From the NCBI GenBank assembly GCA_035235625.1, contig CP141143.1, forward strand, positions 37,433,178 to 37,497,177: a DNA stretch of 64,000 nucleotides, read 5' to 3'. Position numbers and translations under genes: made by a program. Position 1 is the stretch's first letter, and each line of letters begins with the position of its first letter. The notes below the pieces were generated by a model. It saw only the letters and a program-made list of their open reading frames with translations, was not told where the DNA came from and did not search any database. The DNA comes from Saururus chinensis (taxonomy: Eukaryota; Streptophyta; Magnoliopsida; Piperales; Saururaceae). This document shows positions 22,831 to 34,329 of this stretch, piece after piece.

Positions 22831-25128
22831 ACTTGGGTAATGATTATATGAAATTTCATGAAGTTTTAGGAATTTTTATTGGTTTTTGGAAGAATTTTGG
22901 TTTGGTTTCGTGAGGTAGAATACAATTGTTTTGACAATTTTGTTCTAACCATTTGATCACCCTATGGGAAGATTGAACGGCCAGCCATTCGAATGGGATG
23001 GCAGGTCAATCGAATGACCAACCTTCCAAACGGGTTGCTAGGCTGTTCAAATAGCTCTCTATTTTGGATTCATGACTATGTTTCAGATACTTTTAATTTT
23101 ATTTTTACTCTCACATTTTTTCTAGTAATAGATTATCATATCTAGATTATATTACTAGTTTTTAGATTTTTCTAGAATAATGTGTATTTACTATAGTTTT
23201 TGGAATATGTGCTATATAGTAAAACACCTCTCCATTTTCGTGTTTGGAAGAATGTTTAGGGGTGAAAAAATTATAATTTTTAGTTCCTTCTTTTCATGAT
23301 TGATTGATATGTGTTATGAGCATTCTATAAAAATTTCATGTTGTTTAGAGCATGATAAGTCAATGGCATAGTCATAAATTTGAAGGTTGACAATTCTAGC
23401 ACAATTGCACAGTCTCATTATTAAAATCACAAAAATTATTTTTCATACTTATTTTCATATGATATTTATTTATATCTTAATTATGATTTTGACGTAGGTC
23501 TATTAAATTTTCACTTTGATTGGAGTTTATTTGCTATTTTTCCTAAAATATACGAGTTACATGTTGTCAGTATGCTAAAACATCTACTTAAGCTAGCAAG
23601 GGATAAATGAGCATATGCTTAATTTTAAGTGAGATTTTGATGGTTTCTTTATATTTACTCTATGATTCTATTAGATTATGACCATGATGAATTATGAATA
23701 CTTGCACATGTCATATTAATTATATATTAACCACATTCTATATGTTTTAGCTTAAATATGAACAGAACCATGTATATATTTTTACTCATGCTTATATGAT
23801 TTTAGTTGTCACAAATGAACCATGTTTAATGCATATTATGACTGATTAGAGTATGTTTACCTATGTTTGCATTCATTAAACATTGCTCATGTACGAATGT
23901 CTCATGTATCATGAGAATGACATGTAAACGAAGATTACTCGTGTTTAACCGTGATTAATTGATTGGATGTCGTAGTTTTCCGGATTAGCCACATCGGAGG
24001 TTTATCGAATCGGTTTTACGTACAACAAGATAAGGTTTTACATCAATTAGATAGGGTTTTACATTCCTTTGAGGACGGGTTTCCTCCCCGGGTGAGAAGA
24101 GTAGAATGCTATAATGAGTCAAATTGATGAGTCTTTCTAGACATGAGAATCCAAGCCAGTTTATTTGTGTGCAATGACTTACCAGGGTTAATTTCCCCGC
24201 TAGGGATTTTCCCAAACTACTCTAATTTTTCATTCTAAGAATTTGGATGTCCTTGGTAGGATTTTCAGGGTGAGCATGTCTCCTTATGCTTCGGCCAGGA
24301 TAAACAAGGTTATTTTCTTTATCGTGAGACATTCATTGGATTGTTTATGCATGTGCATGAATTATAATGCTCATGAAACAGTTTCTGTAGGGGCAATTAT
24401 GCTTATGTTACACATGATGCATATGGTATGATTATACTTGAACATGCAGAATGAAATGTGTTTTGATACACTTAATTATGTAGGGTGAATGTGAATGTTG
24501 ATACTAGCTTCATGCAAGATGTGAATGTACCATGAAACTTAAATGATTGCACAGGGTTATGAACTATGAATGAACCTATATATGATGCACAGATGGTATA
24601 AATTGTGGATAGAATATGATTTATCTCATGATACACTGGTGTAGAGAATACATATGTAATACATGTTCAAATTTACTTTATGGGAAGAATGCATGCGGTG
24701 TTATCAACACCACTGACTCAATTTGGTTGGTCCAAATTGACATGATTTCGATTTGAGTTCCTGTGTAGAACATGGATACTCCCCAGGTTGAGTCAATCAG
24801 AATTGAGTTCAGTTGAATGGGGACAAGTTGTGTACTTGTCATGCGGTTGAGATTTCTTGAGATAGTCATCTGGACCCTAAAAATCCAGAGTGGTATGAGT
24901 TTGTGCACCAGCTGCCACGTATTCTAGGTTTATTGTGTGGAATTTAGACTCTTCCCACCGCAGAAGATGTCCAAGGGCGAAAATACCTGCTCTAGGTTCT
25001 CCGCATGAGATTCGAACATTCCTTGGCTAGGGGCATCCAGGGCGAGAAGACTTAGAGGTTGACTACCCTGAATACTTTATGTTTCTTGTGTTGAAATTGG
25101 ACTTTGCGTCTCGCTTGTGTGGCTTGAT
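22831..25128 (+). mobile_element. 5' LTR of element A, second segment
   Basis: Continues the LTR interrupted by F. 23950-24330 is homologous to M's LTR (reverse strand, about 13400-13750). 24718-24940 is homologous to A's 3' LTR at 36240-36455, with roughly nine in ten bases matching by eye. About 700 bases here (24000-24715) are missing from the 3' LTR copy near 36230. The segment ends at 25128, where solo LTR E is inserted. No gene is seen. Confidence 0.8.
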
Positions 25129-28100
25129 TGTAATGTCCTTGATTTTTTTACAATTTTTTATAATTTTTATGCTATTTTTTTATCACATTCGGCGAGAAAA
25201 TGTGACGCTTCGGCATATTTGGCCTCAGTATTTGTAGCCGTAGTCGGGTGTGGGGCTTAGTCGTAGGCCGCAGGCTAGGGCACGCTCTTACGGGGCAAAA
25301 AATCGAGAGAGAATGAGAGAGCAGAAGATAAGGGAGAGAAAAGAAAAAAAAAGAAAGGAAAATAAAAGAAGGATTAGACGAGCCCAATCTTGTTCCAGAA
25401 AAACCAAGAAACACACCCCCACCTCTCCAGTTTCTCTCTGTCCCCAGCTGCCACCGGCCACTAGTGGGCTACAAATCCGCCACTACCAGCTTTGCCCCTA
25501 CTGTGTGACAGCAGGGGGCCATTGCCCCTGGCCCCATGGCCATATTGCCCCCTAGCAAGCTTCCCCGGTTTCCCCCAGCCCCTCCTCACTCTCTTTGTCT
25601 CATGAGTTGGCGGCGCTAGCGGTGGTCAGTGGACTCCACCCGGTCTCCATCAGGCTAGCCGTGGGCCAGCGACCACAAGGTCGGCCCCCAGCTAGCTCTG
25701 CTGGCTCCCCTGAGTTTTGTTTCCCGCGGTTAGCCCTTCTCCCCTCTCTCTGTATTGTGTTCTTTCCATAGCTGCCATGGGCCAGTACTGGCTAGCCGGC
25801 CACTGTGAGCTCTAGCCCGATGACGATGATGGGCCACCCCTCCTATCCCCAGTGGGCCTATCCTCCACCCCCTTCTTCTCTCCTCCACCAGCAGCTTTCA
25901 GCCTCTCTGTTTTGGTTTTTGTTTGATGCTCTTTGGTTGGGACTGTTGGCACTGAAAGCTACTGGCTTTGGCCGAGGATAGCTCCACCTAGTCGGCTTGG
26001 CTATGGAGGAGCCGGTCAAGGCTGCCACCTTCCCTCCCTAGCCCTCTCTTCCACCCTTTTCTCTTCTATTCTTTCACCCAGGTCCATCTGACCTTTGTGT
26101 TGGGCTCTACAACTGGCTGGTGTTGGCCGGCAGTGGCCAATCGGCCACCTTGGGTTCCACCCCAGATTGGCGACGGCTAGGGATAGCCTTGCCCGGGCTG
26201 GTTCCAACTCCACTGCCCTTTTGTTCTTTGCTATTTGTCTAAGCCAAATGCCCTTTTTGGGTGCATCCATGGTTGCTGCTGATGGTCAAATTTTGGCCAT
26301 TTCGCTATGGCTTGACGACTATGAGTGGTCATCACCCTCGGCCAGTTCAACCTCTTCTGACCCCAGTTCCTCCCTGTGGCCCGCAACCCCAACTAGTTCC
26401 GCCTCACCGGCATATTTACCAGTTGACCTCTCTTGCCCATTTTACGCCATCAATACCAGGTGACCTCTTACAAGATTCTGTATGACCTACCTTGACCGAC
26501 GGTGGATGAGTTCAACTGCATAGGCCTTGGCCAGTGACAGCTTCACGGCCTTTGCTTGACCCTAATCCTTCCCCTTGCCCTTTGCCATGCAAGATGCACA
26601 ACCACCCGCACCATTGGTATCGGTTGTGGGTGGCGATCGGCGATGTCTCTACTTTGATTGACCACCACTAGGGCCTTAGCCATGTCGGCCTTTTGTGAGC
26701 CTTGGGCCACCTCCGTTCAGCCCTCTTCCCCGCCCCTTTGGGCAGCGTGTGTAGTGGCGCGTGCAATTTAGGGTTTAGGTGCCACTTTGGTGTCGTTTAA
26801 CCATCGGATGGCTCTGCCACCATCTGGATTTGACCACTAGAGTCCTCAACCTCTCCTCTATCCTCGAGTATTGCCCCACACCCTCTGCCCTTATGTGGGC
26901 CCTTATGAACTCGAAATCGACGCCGTTGGGTGTTGTCCACGGCCGATTTCGATGTCTTGTGGTGAGTTGAGTATTTTTCAACTGCCAGTTGAATTTTAGT
27001 GTGTACACCTGGACCTCCGGTCACACCTGCCACTCATTGGCAAGACATTTCTCATGGCATAACTGTACAAGCATAACGTACAAATTAGGATGTGAAAAGT
27101 AGGCATAATAAGTGAGGTATTAAGTAAGAGGGTGATAACAGGGATCTGCTTTGAGGAGCTTAGTTTGAAGATGTAAAGTAAGATGTTTTGTCTGTAAGGT
27201 GGATGGCGGATATTGTATGAGTATGAAAGATTTTGGTGTACGGTGAGTTATTTTGTGAGTTGGATGAGTTAAGTAAAGCCTGCTGCTTTAACGAAGTAGG
27301 GTTTCAAATCAGGCTTAACTTTGGTTTGATCAGTCGAGCAATATGAGTTTGTATGGCATAATTGTGCCACATAATTTTCTTAATTTAAACTTAAATTATA
27401 AGCAAAGCTAATGATAGTGTCATGAGTTTGAGACCTTAGGGTTTGACGGATTAGGTTTCATGTTTGAGCTAGCTAATAATGAGTCGGCTAAGTATTTCTT
27501 GTGTCTTGCCATGGTGTTTATCCTGCGGGATGTTGTATATGTGTCGTATAGAGCACCAGACGTCTGATGCTTTGTTGAGAGCAATGTATATTTTCGATTT
27601 GGTTTGTGTGCTATATTAAGCCCAAACATTTGTTGCTCTATTGAGAGTAGCACTATATGATTATGCCCAAGAGTGGCACTCGCACTATAATACCCCTAGA
27701 GTGTGGACAATTGTATGACCCCTTATCTGTGGGTGTTTATATTGCACGCTCAGGTAAGTAGTATCATGGACCTACTCTTATCTGTTTAATCATGTGCCCC
27801 ATGAGCATTGGTGTGCCTTCCCTTTTGGAAAAGTCCATGGTGTCTAGTCACTCCCTAGAGGTTAAGGTGATGCCCCAGTGACATTCTTTTCCATTTTGAC
27901 ACTAGAGGTTATTAATGGTAATGAGCTTTAGTGGTCGATAGTATGCGTACGACAGTATGAGTATAAGCACAACTGTAAGAGTATGAGTATGAGCACAACT
28001 ATAAGAGTATGATTCCGAGCAAGACAATAAGTGTATGTTTATAAGTAAGATTGTATGAGTAAGGTCGTACGAGTAAGTGGAAGATTGTACAAGTAAGGTC

Positions 28101-28644
28101 ATACAAGTATGTGTAAGTTATATGAGTAAGCATACGATTGTACAAGTAAGTTCGTAAGACCCTGAATAAAGGTGTTTGTGTAAGTTTAGTTTGATGGTGT
28201 GTTTGGCATGGTTATATGCATATGTGCGTAATTATTATATGTCTTTCTACTTCATGTTTGAGTTGCATGAACGCATCTATTTATGGACTTACTGGGTTTA
28301 GTGTTTAGAATTCCCTTACTGGGTATTTTCCTACTGAGTATGAAAATGCTCGTTACCTATTTTTTAGCCCCGTTGTTCGGGAAGCTTTTGCAAGTTTATG
28401 ATGGAGAGCTCCTAGAGATGGATGCTCATTTCTACGATGGATTGTTTCCCCTTTGACTCACATGTATTTGACAGATGATGAGTATCATTTGTGCCACAAA
28501 CTAATGTATTGGGTGTAGTGTTTAAATTATAAACTATTTTCATAGGTTTTTTATTTAGCCATTTCCCCTGATTTACAATCTTTATAATGCAAAAAGTTTT
28601 TTGTGAATTTTACAAAAATGTGATGAAAAATCTCGGGCATAACA
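25129..28644 (+). mobile_element. Solo LTR E (3.5 kb) inserted in A's 5' LTR
   Basis: Begins TGTAATGTCC and ends GGGCATAACA, flanked by TTGAT (25124-25128) and TTGGT (28645-28649), a 5-bp duplication with one change. The undisturbed host sequence in A's 3' LTR near 53107 reads ggcttgattgtgcttc, confirming the join. It contains no primer site or pol, so it is a solo LTR left by recombination between two LTRs. The middle (about 25400-26700) is GC- and proline-codon-rich, giving spurious open frames. Its right half matches 1020-2810. Confidence 0.85.
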
Positions 28645-28649
28645 TTGGT

Positions 28650-29664
28650 TGTGCTTCTCTCCATTCTGAAGAAATTCACCATTTGTGATGATACATGTGT
28701 ATGAGATAATATTATGCCCATGTTACACATGTTGTGTATAGATAATTAAGATTATATGACACATGTGATTATGATTTATTATGCATGATTTAGTATAATG
28801 CAATTGAGATTTTTATCATGCAGGGTGAATGATCTATGGATAAATAATATGAATATGCATTATATGAGTACGTGTTGTGTACACATGTTATGCAAGTTGA
28901 ATGCTATGAAGGAGAATGACTTGATATGCATGATTGTGAATGTGACTGTGTGAGAATCACTTGTTATGTAGGATGAGTTATGCCATGATGTGGTTATGCA
29001 TACTACGATTAGTACGAATGAGATACTTGTATGCAGGTTGGTTATCTATGAAATAGGGGTATGGTAACGGGATTAATCAGAATGGGGACATTATGTGAAA
29101 TGTTGATCTGAATCACCATGTTAACGTGTCGTGGTTGTTTTCTTATTAATGTTATCGTATTTGAAACCTTACTGAGTTTTACTCACCCCACTTTCTGTGT
29201 TTTGTTTTGGGGTTGCATTGTATGATATGCAGTCAATCATGATTCCTTGTATGAGGGACAATCAGGATATGCACGGGAGTAGGCATGGATGCCTTCCGAC
29301 ATTATTTTGTCTTTTGATTTATGCCATCATACTTATAGAAAACCTTTTATGGATGGTTATGTTTTATACTCATGTGTGTCTTCTACTTTTATACTTGTCT
29401 AAGATTTTCTGATTTGAGCCATGTGTCAACTCAAGATTTTATGCATGTGGGTTGTGTGTGAGGATTTACTTCAAAGTTATTATCCTCTTTTCTTTTACCT
29501 TATTACTCTTGCTCAAAGGACTTTAGGTGCGCGACTCCATGTTTGTGATAAATTCCCGATTAAGGGGTTAAAGTCTTCCGCAATGCAATCTAGTCGCCCT
29601 TGTGTGTTTTGACTGCCCCTTGGACCGGGATTGGATTAGGTCGGGCGGGCGCCGGGGTGTGACA
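28650..29664 (+). mobile_element. 5' LTR of element A, third segment
   Basis: Matches 53108-54126 of the 3' LTR closely. It includes the actgagttttactcacccc..tgtgttttgttttgggg block (near 29175), which probably holds the R region, and the terminus gccggggtgtgaca. It ends at 29664, with the leader of A next. The short open frames at 29197-29612 occur in both LTR copies and are not genes. Confidence 0.85.
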
Positions 29665-29690
29665 GAAAGTTTTTGGCATCAGATCACCTC
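29665..29690 (+). promoter_or_regulatory. Primer binding site of A
   Basis: gaaagtt then ttggcatcagatcacc directly after the LTR end. This is a slightly decayed match to the initiator Met-tRNA-complementary site ttggtatcagagc. Confidence 0.75.
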
Positions 29691-29886
29691 TTTGTCCAAG
29701 AGTAAATAAGGTTAGACAACAAGTCTTAAGGGTTAGTGTGTTGTGAGATGATAAATGTCTAGACTTGACTAGCGATGTGGAATTCTATTTGTTGTTTGTC
29801 TTGAATGCTTGCTTGCTTGATTGTGTTGGTTGCTTGTGATGTCTTGAGTTATTAGGTTGTATGATTTATGTCTGGTTGTTGTGTAG

Positions 29887-30927
29887 ATGGTTGGATCTAA
29901 TCATGTAGGCGCTATTAATCATCACGGAGTTAGAGACCCGAGAGTGGACAATGTGTTAACGGCCATAGAGGGCTTAACACAAGTCATCCAAGCTAAGCAC
30001 GCTAGTGATAGCGGATCTGAATCTCTCTCACTTGAGGGATTCAAGAAGCTTAGCCCTCCTAACTTTAAGGGTGGATTAGATGCTTCAGAAGCGGATAACT
30101 AGAGACTTCACATGGAGATCTTCAGTGCTCGGCGTTGCCCAAATGAGGAGAAGACTCAACTTGCAGTCTTTAAGTTCGGGGGTGAGGCTCAAAGGTGGTG
30201 GTTGTCGATAGAGTGGCAGCAATTCCAGGGTCGAGTGGACATCCCTTGGGAGGAGTTCTTGTCGGCTTTCAATTACAAGTACTTTCCTCTCCATGTGTGA
30301 GAAGAGAAGAAGGAGTTCATGAACCTGCAGTAGGGATCCATGACAGTCTTAGCTTATGAGACTAAATTCGTGGAGCTCGAGCGCTTTGCACCTTGCTTCT
30401 TCAGCGATGAGTATGAGCGTGTGAGGAAGTTTGAGGATGGACTAAGGCCCTTCATCAAAGGCTGAGTGGTGCAATTCAGATACAAGACCTTAGCAGAGGT
30501 ACTCGAGACCGCCATCGTAGTGGAGCGGGATTAGGATGATTATATGTGGAAGAGGGGTTAGCAGCCCAAGAGACCATGACTGGAGGATGCCCATAACTGC
30601 CGAGACCATAAGCGTCGGGATGGTCACCATGTGAGGCATAACACTCACCAAGTGTAGCAGGACCACCTTGATCGCCGTGCTAGGGTGACTTGCTTTGGTT
30701 GTCGGTGGCAGAAGGGGCATTATGCTAGTGAGTGTCCTTAGAGGGCTGATGGTGTGCCGAGATGTCCACCGGTGCCACCTAATGCCGGTTCTAGGTAGCA
30801 AGGAGCACCATAGGCGAGGCCTCAGGCTAGACCACCAACCGGGCAGCAGGATGCCAAAGGGAAGAAGCCGGCTAATGATGGGAGTGTTTTTGCTATATTA
30901 GCACCGGAGGCGTTCAACTCCTCGGGC
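29887..30927 (+). pseudogene. Gag of element A
   Basis: Starts at the ATG of MVGSNHVGAINHHGV after a 220-base leader. Recognisable gag blocks: LSPPNFKGGLDASEADN, RRCPNEEKTQLAVFKFGGEA with WW, WEEFLSAFNYKYFPLHV and FVELERFAP. A zinc knuckle, CFGCRWQKGHYASECP (near 30690), has one extra residue between the second Cys and the His. About ten in-frame stops interrupt it, yet the frame itself is conserved end to end. At most stops the family would be expected to have CAG or CGA. The protein would have formed the virus-like particle. Confidence 0.85.
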
Positions 30928-31371
30928 TTGGTGGAAGGTATGATCCTCATTGCGTCCCTCTATGCTAGAGTATTATTTGATACTGGTTCCTCTCATTCCT
31001 TCAACTCTCCACATTTTGCTCATGAGATTGATGTTGGTCATAAATTGCTTGTTGTTCTATTGCAAGTGTCTACACCTTCGTCGTCACTTCGGGCAGAGGA
31101 GTATATCGAGATGGTTTCCATGGTGATTGATGGGCATGCATTGCATGTTGATTTGATTATCTTGCCGATGATTGATTTTGATGTGATTTTTGGCATGGAT
31201 ATTATGTCTAAGTATCATGTGCATGTGGATTGTCAAGGGAGAAAGGTGATGTTCAATTTGCCAGGAGCTAAGCCTTTTATCTTTCAAGGGGTTAAGCATC
31301 CTAGTGGCAAGTTCTTGGTGTCTTCGTTGATAAGGGATGCGAGGCTTACCTTGCCAGTGTCTTGGGGATGA
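30928..31371 (+). pseudogene. Protease of element A
   Basis: An open frame of 147 codons with the aspartic protease triad intact (ARVLFDTGSSHSFNS), the flap-like region EEYIEMVSMVIDG, then LIILPMIDFDVIFGMDIMSK and NLPGAKPFIFQG. It is the best preserved domain of A. It would be part of the gag-pol polyprotein, continuing the gag frame. It ends at a TGA at 31369, and the next domain continues one base out of frame. Confidence 0.8.
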
Positions 31372-32290
31372 ACGCAGAGTTGCCTTCTTTGGATTTCGTT
31401 CGAGTTGTAGCAGAGTTTTCTGATGTCTTCCCTAGTGACTTATCGGGTTCGCCACCAGAGAGGGAGATAGAGTTCTATATCGATCTCATTCCAGACACTA
31501 ATCCTATATCTAAATGTCCCTATCGTATGGCTCAAGCCGAACTTAAAGAGCTTAAGACTCAGCTGCAAGACCTAATGGATAAGGGTTACATCCAACTGAG
31601 TGCATCTCCTTGGGGTGCACCGGTCATTTTTGTACGGAAGAAGGATGGTTCTCTTTGGTTGTGCATCGACTATCGAATGCTAAATCAGGTAACATAAAAA
31701 ACAAGTACCCTTTACCTAGGATTGATGATTTGTTTGATCAATTGCAGCAAGCACATGTCTTTTCTAAGATTGATCTTAGATCGAGTTATCTTCAACTTTG
31801 GATCCATCTTGATGATGTGTCGAAGATGGCTTTCCGTACCTGATATGGGCATTGTGAATTCCTTGTGATGATTTTTTGTCTTACCAATGCACCAGCTTCA
31901 TTCGTGGACCTGATGAACCGAGTCTTCCGGCCTTATCTTGATCAATTTATGATTATATTTGTGGATGATATTTTGATCTATTCGGCTAATGAGGAAGAGC
32001 ATGAAGCACATTTGAGAATCGTTCTGCAAACTTTACGGGAGCATCAGCTCTTTGTGAAGTTTGAGTAGTGCAAGTTTGGCTTAAGAAGGTGCATTTCCTT
32101 GGTCATGTTATATCGAAAGACGGTGTAGCAATTGATCCCTCGAAAGTCGAAGCCATGTTGAAGTGGGAGCAATCGAAGAGTGCAACAAAGCTTGCCGGGT
32201 ACTACCATCGGTTCTTAGGACTTGTAGAGTACTACCGTCGGTTCATTGAGGGTTTTTCTAGCATTGCAAGCTCTATGACCAAGCTGACCA
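31362..32290 (+). pseudogene. Reverse transcriptase of element A
   Basis: 31362-31697 gives [47 protein letters not shown] and [12 protein letters not shown] frameshift near 31690 moves to [16 protein letters not shown] and [14 protein letters not shown], a stop follows in the next block, then [16 protein letters not shown] and the intact active site [15 protein letters not shown]. Another stop at 32066 (FVKFE*CKF) and a shift lead to [20 protein letters not shown]. The catalytic Asp pair is intact, but several lesions exclude activity. Confidence 0.85.
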
Positions 32291-32825
32291 GGAAGAATGA
32301 GAAGTTTGAGTGGAACCAAGCTTGTGAAGAAAGCTTCCAGGAGTTAGAGAAGAGATTGACTTCAACTCCGGTCTTAACCTTGCCTTCTAGGAGTGGTGGA
32401 TATGTAGTCTATAGTGATGCTTCACTTTGTGGGTTGGGTTGTGTACTTATGCAATACGGGAGAGTGGTGGCTTATGCATCTCGACAGCTTAGAGTGGACA
32501 AATGGAACTATCCTACTCATGACTTGGAGTTAGCGGCCATAGTCTTTGCATTGAAGATTTGGCAGCACTATATCAATGGTGAGAAGTTTGAGGTGTTCAC
32601 TGATCACAAGAGCTTGAAGTACCTATGCACCCAAAGGGACTTGAACATGAGGCAAAGGACTATGATTTCACTATCTCTTGTCATCCTGGTAAAACTTACG
32701 TGGTGGCGGATGTCTTGAGTAGAAAATCTGCCACTTCGATAGTTTTTATACGTGTTCACGAATGGCTCTTGTATGAAGATGCCATTGAGCTTAAGCTGGG
32801 GTTAGCTATGGAGGACACATGTAGT
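32290..32825 (+). pseudogene. RNase H of element A
   Basis: In the frame 32068-32718: thumb/connection [19 protein letters not shown], then RNase H with [37 protein letters not shown] and [13 protein letters not shown]. All three acidic positions are present. After NMRQR a frameshift (about 32650) leads to [20 protein letters not shown], the usual linker into integrase. It degrades the RNA strand of the reverse-transcription hybrid. Confidence 0.85.
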
Positions 32826-34290
32826 TGGTTTGCCAACCTTTCCATAAGCTCCAACTAGTTGATATGGTGATTGAAGGTCAAAGGAGGCATGAGGAGACTC
32901 AAGTCTTTAAGGCTAGAATGAAGGAGAAGGCAGAGATGGACTTTGAGGAGAGGTCCAATGGGAGTTTAACGTGTAAAGGATGGTGGTGTGTGCCAAACTC
33001 TGTCGAGCTAAAAGAGCGTATCCTATTAGAGGCACATCATTCTAAATTCTCCATCCACCCAGGGGGAACTAAAATGTATTACGACGTGAAGAGAGCATTT
33101 TGGTGGGATGGGATAAAAATGGATATTGCGTCCAATGTGTCTAGATGTCTTGTTTGCCAACAAGTCAAGGCGAAGTACTGTCATCCGGGCAATTTACTAC
33201 AACCACTTCCTATTCTGAAGTGGAAGTGGGAGAATGTAGCCATGGATTTTATTTCTTGACTGCCTAGATCGCCGAGCGGTAACGACGCGGTGTGGGTCAT
33301 TGTTGATCGACTCACCAAGTCCACACACTTCCTTGCGATAAGGATGACTACTTCCTTGGATATGCTAGTTGCCTTGTATATAATGGAGGTTGTACAGTTG
33401 CATGGTATTCCGGTGTCTATCATTTCCGACCGTGATCCTTGCTTCACTTCTCGATTTTGGCAGAGTTTTCAGAGAGCCTTGGGTACAACATTGCATCTTA
33501 GCTTAGCCTACCATCCTCAAACCGATGGGCAATCAGAGAGGACTATCCAAACACTTGAGGACATGCTTCGGGCATGTGTACTCGAGTGGAAAGGTAGTTG
33601 GGAGCAGCACCTACCTTTGGTGGAGTTTGCCTATAATAATAGTTACCAAGAGAGCATAAAGATGGCACCATTTGAGCCGCTCTATGGGCAGCCGTGTCGA
33701 TCTCCCTTTTGTTGCAGTGAGGTCAAGGAACATCTTTATACCTGCCCTGATATTGTACAACAATCAGTGGAGAAGATCCAACTTATTAGGGAGAGAATGC
33801 AAACGGTGCAGAGTTGACAAAAGAGCTATGCAGACCGACGACGATAAGAGTTGGAGTTGAACATTGGTGATCATGTCATTCTTAATATCACTCCATCCCA
33901 TGGTGTAGTTCGGTTTGGCCAATGGGGCAAGTTGTCTCCGAGGTTTATTGAACCATTTGAGGTCTTGGATCGAGTTGGAGCTATGGTCTACCGTGTAGCT
34001 TTGCCACCACGGCTTGCTAATATCCATAATGTGTTTCATGTATCACTTCTTCAGAAGTATGAGCCAGACCCAACACATATGTTGGATTTTAAGCCGTTGG
34101 AACTATGAGAGTATCTTTCCTATGTGGTGACACCTGTTCATATCCTATACTAGAAGAAAAAGATCCTCCGGCAGAAAGAGATCCCACTTGTAAATGTTTT
34201 ATGGCGTAACCATGAGGTCGGAGAGGCTACGTGGAAGAGGGAAGATGAGATCAAAGAGAAGTATCCAAACCTATTTGACACTAACCTTTA
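32825..34290 (+). pseudogene. Integrase with chromo-like tail, element A
   Basis: HHCC zinc-binding region: LLEAHHSKFSIHPGGTKMYY and CLVCQQVK (33030-33165). Core: MDFIS followed by a stop, VIVDRLTKSTHFLAI, IISDRDPCFTSRFW, then AYHPQTDGQSERTIQTLEDM, so D, D and E are all present. C-terminus: KLSPRFIEPFEVLDRVGAMV (GPF-like), NVFHVSLLQKYEPDPTHML, and the tail IPLVNVLWRNHEVGEATWKR. This tail is a chromodomain-like module of the Tekay/Del type by pattern. Stops at 33257, 33815, 33848, 34106 and 34152. Confidence 0.85.
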
Positions 34291-34311
34291 ACAAATTTTG
34301 GATGACCAAAA

Positions 34312-34329
34312 TTCCTAAGAGGATAAGGA
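34312..34329 (+). promoter_or_regulatory. Polypurine tract of A
   Basis: taagaggataagga abuts the 3' LTR start (tgtaagatcc at 34330). The position and purine bias fit the plus-strand primer. Confidence 0.65.

Noticed and set aside
25250-26485. Pro/Ser-rich frames in solo LTR E (25250-25555, 26095-26463, 26016-26270)
   Set aside because: They fall within the GC-rich middle of an LTR with defined ends and target duplication, on both strands, with no homology pattern.
29197-29612. Two plus-strand frames, repeated at 53661-54258
   Set aside because: Their repetition is explained by being in the two LTRs of element A; hydrophobic content comes from T-rich U3/R sequence.
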